From: an uncultured Verrucomicrobiota bacterium
GTDB lineage: Bacteria; Verrucomicrobiota; Verrucomicrobiia; Limisphaerales; UBA9464
Assembly: GCA_903864375.1 (NCBI GenBank)
Contig: CAIPFS010000647.1
Span: 1 to 10,589 of the forward strand
Reading direction: 5' to 3'
DNA: 10,589 nucleotides
Shown here piece by piece: positions 9,401 through 10,589 of the stretch; the first letter of the stretch is position 1; every line of letters begins with the position of its first letter. Made by a program: the position numbers and the translations under genes. Below the pieces are notes generated by a model that did no database searches, was not told where the DNA came from, and saw nothing but the letters and a program-made list of their open reading frames with translations.

Positions 9401-9819
9401 AAGCCAGTGCCTCCGACACGGACGGGTCTGTGATGAAGGTCGAGTTCTTTGACGGGGCCGTCAAGCTGGGTGAAACCACAGTGTCACCCTTCGCTCTCCT
9501 TTGGAGTAATCCAGAATTTGGTCCGCACACCCTGAGTGCGCGTGCCACGGACAATCTCGGCGCTGCGACTACCTCGACGTCCGTCAATATTTCCGTCAAT
9601 CAACTGGCCTTGGGCGTACCCACCTTCACGGTCGGCAGTGGCACCATCCAGTTCCAATTTCCCGGCCAGAATGGATCGAGCTACGTGATTGAAGCTTCCT
9701 CCGATCTGAGACGTTGGGATCCGATCGCCACGAACGTGGTGGTGAACGGCCAGGTGCAGTTTGCCGACCCGCTGCCGGCAACCGACAAACGCTTCTATCG
9801 GGTCCGTCTCTGGCCGTGA
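6424..9819 (+). CDS. Secreted glucose/sorbosone dehydrogenase fused to diheme cytochrome c, concanavalin-like, Ig-like and C-terminal modules
   Basis: Predicted exported redox enzyme of 1131 residues that would oxidise a sugar with PQQ or a like cofactor and pass electrons to its own hemes. Modules in order: signal peptide (1-22, TWIVLALCLLISG); GSDH beta-propeller at about 50-445, with a candidate catalytic His193 in WHNGGG and Arg282 in GLRSPHR; a region resembling SO_2930-type diheme cytochromes at about 455-775, with CLQCH (603-607) and CAHCH (683-687) and a likely axial Met749 in QMPP; a concanavalin-like/DUF1349-type domain at about 780-960 (WAKAGVMLRE, YWVRLVRAG); an Ig-like domain at about 968-1059 (VEFFDGAVKLGETTVSPF); and a Verrucomicrobial C-terminal module at 1060-1131 (YVIEASSDLRRW, RFYRVRLWP). 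AAGGTG lies ten bases before ATG 6424. The modules are recognised by motif; the substrate and the need for PQQ are inferred. Confidence 0.9.
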   Translation: MTFFRTWIVLALCLLISGRIVADPYGLTARPAVGPFLNGKLPSAAPAISGNWSTVPAFSNLRFTNALGLTFVPGTGNLVVWEREGRVWAFANVSNTTAKTLVLDIRNRCQGWDDSGLLGLAFHPGFVTNRYVFVYYTWVTPGTVVGSPQVRPPTFKTDAYHDRLSRFTLDANGIAMPNSELVLVDQSASSVWHNGGGLFFHPGNGFLYWTDGDDETGPTQIINQNLLSGVFRIDVDQRGGSVSHPIRRQPANGTTANYYIPNDNPFAGQADVLEEFYGLGLRSPHRMTIDPPSGRIFIGDVGAGSREEIDVIEPTETGGLNFQWSRIEGLNGDLSQPYIGVNKRPILDYGHDEGQAVIGGYVYRGSEFATDLGGRYIFGDNVQGKIWALDETTVPARKTLLCVLPKGPGFNSGADYTGLSSFGTDASGELYLCQMGNLGGQIFKLKRSGPPPEPARDFPPLLSQTGAFTDTAALTVADALIPYTVNSPLWSDAAVKSRWMSIPTNATIGFTPTGEWTFPTGSIWVKHFEMQTNETSNVAGRRRLETRLLVRDTNGTVFGATYKWRPDNSDADLLTNNLDEDVVIQTAAGSRVQTWHYPSRSECLQCHSSAARGVLGVKTRQSNGTFHYANGITDNQLRSWNHIGLFSPTLNETDIPSYSRLVSVANPGADLELRARSYLDANCAHCHRPGGVRAFWDARFDTPLASAGILNGTVSQNLGIPGAKVAVPGHPEKSILLQRASSVNRAIQMPPLARNVVDTTAVTVLTDWISSLPVVPDTIPSPWLHTDIGSVGTPGDASYAGGTLTVHASGDDIWGNADAFHYVYQTLTGDGELIARVNTLDNTDGWAKAGVMLRETLQADSRHAIIAVTPGNGTAFQRRATTGGGSDHSGGPGASAPYWVRLVRAGSTVTGYVSPNGSTWSKVDAITYSPALPSKVYLGIALTAHNNTTVNLATIDQVRAVGAAAPLNSPPQIALTAPARGGSYISPGAVALQASASDTDGSVMKVEFFDGAVKLGETTVSPFALLWSNPEFGPHTLSARATDNLGAATTSTSVNISVNQLALGVPTFTVGSGTIQFQFPGQNGSSYVIEASSDLRRWDPIATNVVVNGQVQFADPLPATDKRFYRVRLWP

Positions 9820-9860
9820 GCAATGGAGCGAGTCGATCCCCTTCGGTGCAGGCGAGCTGG

Positions 9861-10277
9861 TCACGATAGCGCATACATCAGGGACACGAAACCACCTCCA
9901 AGCCATCCCAACCAGCCAAGCACCCAGAACACCAACTGGACCGTGCTGGCACCTCGTTTGAACGGAAATCGGACAAATTGAGGTATAATTCCAACCAAAA
10001 GAATGCCCGTACAGTAGGGAAGCAGGGTCCAAGAGAATGTCAGGCAACCCGCCTGCGATGGCCGGGCGATCGCTCCGGTAAATGGACCAGCAGCAACCAG
10101 CGCCGTGGCTGAAAGATTGTGATTGTCACGCCAGTCCGACGGTGACTGCAGCATCAAGACACCTAAAGTAAGTGCACTGAAAACAGCGATGAGCCCGGCA
10201 AGAATATAGAAATGGGTTCTACGAAATTGATGATGGAATAGGCTCATGGACCGATTCTGAATCCCCCTATTTCGCAC
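9861..10277 (-). CDS. Small integral membrane protein, three predicted helices, function unknown
   Basis: A 138-residue protein I cannot assign to a named family. Hydrophobic segments lie at about residues 22-43 (FYILAGLIAVFSALTLGVLML), 81-102 (FSWTLLPYCTGILLVGIIPQF) and 112-136 (VQLVFWVLGWLGWLGGGF), with basic flanks RRTH and RFPFKR. The loop before the second helix has AAGPFTGAIARPSQAGC, a glycine/proline-rich stretch that looks conserved rather than random. Two cysteines (78 and 89) are near the second helix. The start is GTG 10277, supported by GGAGGA nine bases upstream; ATG 10247 is an alternative that would remove ten residues. It follows the DsbA-like gene by 83 bases on the same strand, so the two may be co-transcribed, and it converges on the dehydrogenase gene with a 41-base gap. 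Confidence 0.72.
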   Translation of the reverse strand: MRNRGIQNRSMSLFHHQFRRTHFYILAGLIAVFSALTLGVLMLQSPSDWRDNHNLSATALVAAGPFTGAIARPSQAGCLTFSWTLLPYCTGILLVGIIPQFVRFPFKRGASTVQLVFWVLGWLGWLGGGFVSLMYALS

Positions 10278-10360
10278 GAACTGACATCCTCCGCTTACGG
10301 TTGACTAAAACCCACGGAAACTGGGGATTTCGTTGAAACGATTCGATGGCGACGGCCCGA

Positions 10361-10589
10361 TTAATTCGCCCGGGTGGGCGACACCGTCGGAACCGTGGCC
10401 CTGCCACAGCACGCCCTCTGGTCCAGTCGGTAGGCAATGCTCGAAAGGGTTGGCAGTTCCTTGAACTGCTCTCCATTGAGGAATAGGGACGGCCCATGGA
10501 GGCCCCTTTGGCGTCCCTCGGCAACATCTGCTTCGATTCGTCCCCGGTAACGATGCTCGCTCAATGCGGACGCAAATCGGACGGTATCC
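10361..10589 (-). CDS. DsbA-like thioredoxin-fold protein, C-terminal end only (5' end beyond window)
   Basis: An open frame enters from the right edge and ends at TAA 10363-10361, giving 75 visible residues. The segment ADVAEGRQRGLHGPSLFLNG matches the end of DSBA-type thioredoxin domains, where a helix with 'A...G(V/L)' leads into the cis-proline loop and a strand ending in 'NG'. Here the cis-proline is Pro33 of the visible part, preceded by Gly rather than the usual Thr or Val. The C-terminus after this fold (RACCGRATVPTV) contains a Cys-Cys pair. The CXXC active site, any signal peptide and any fusion partner lie outside the window, so oxidase or isomerase activity cannot be judged. The small membrane protein gene lies just downstream. 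Assignment rests on one motif region only. Confidence 0.62.
   Translation of the reverse strand, partial: DTVRFASALSEHRYRGRIEADVAEGRQRGLHGPSLFLNGEQFKELPTLSSIAYRLDQRACCGRATVPTVSPTRAN

Noticed and set aside
9820..9860. Possible terminator between the convergent dehydrogenase and membrane protein genes
   Set aside because: I could not find a stable hairpin or a T run in either direction in this 41-base gap.
9484..10047. 187-codon open frame on the minus strand spanning the convergent junction
   Set aside because: It overlaps the dehydrogenase 3' end and the small membrane protein in another frame and has no recognisable features.
10267..10527. 86-codon minus-strand frame beside the DsbA-like gene
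   Set aside because: It overlaps the DsbA-like frame, which has clear thioredoxin-fold character. This one is Arg/Pro-rich and looks like a shadow.

Overview
The window looks like chromosomal DNA from a member of the Verrucomicrobiota, probably the Pedosphaera/Limisphaera side. This is inferred from protein style, not from a marker gene. The signs are a double beta-propeller/Y_Y_Y sensor kinase of NarL type, a secreted sugar-dehydrogenase/cytochrome c fusion, and a C-terminal module ending in the 'YVIEASSDLRRW ... RFYRVRL' pattern common on secreted proteins of that phylum. No RNA genes, CRISPR arrays, insertion sequences or integrases were seen.

Layout. (1) Positions 1-2487, minus strand: a large membrane sensor histidine kinase that runs off the left edge just after its phospho-accepting histidine. 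(2) 2488-3100: about 610 bases with no convincing gene. It lies between divergent genes and holds an 11-base direct repeat. (3) 3101-4627, plus: an unusual cytoplasmic PP2C-type phosphatase whose catalytic core is split by two helical-looking insertions. (4) 4711-6294, plus: a Tat-exported metallophosphoesterase of the purple acid phosphatase type. (5) 6424-9819, plus: an exported five-module protein made of glucose/sorbosone dehydrogenase, diheme cytochrome c region, concanavalin-like domain, Ig-like domain and Verrucomicrobial C-terminal module. (6) 9861-10277, minus: a small three-helix membrane protein. (7) 10361-10589, minus: the C-terminal end of a DsbA-like thioredoxin-fold protein, running off the right edge.

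How the genes may work together. The phosphatase and dehydrogenase genes (4711-9819) are co-directional, closely spaced and both encode exported enzymes. They could form a periplasmic nutrient-use module that releases phosphate and oxidises sugars into a cytochrome chain. The PP2C gene precedes them on the same strand with an 83-base gap and could be co-transcribed, but it is cytoplasmic and its partner kinase is not in view. The sensor kinase diverges from this set and is a possible regulator by position only. The DsbA-like gene and the small membrane protein appear to form a separate minus-strand pair that converges on the dehydrogenase gene. I see no clear evidence of a defence or mobile system. 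The most unusual items are the PP2C with insertions, the five-module redox fusion, the kinase lacking an ATG/GTG start, and the small membrane protein paired with a DsbA-like protein.
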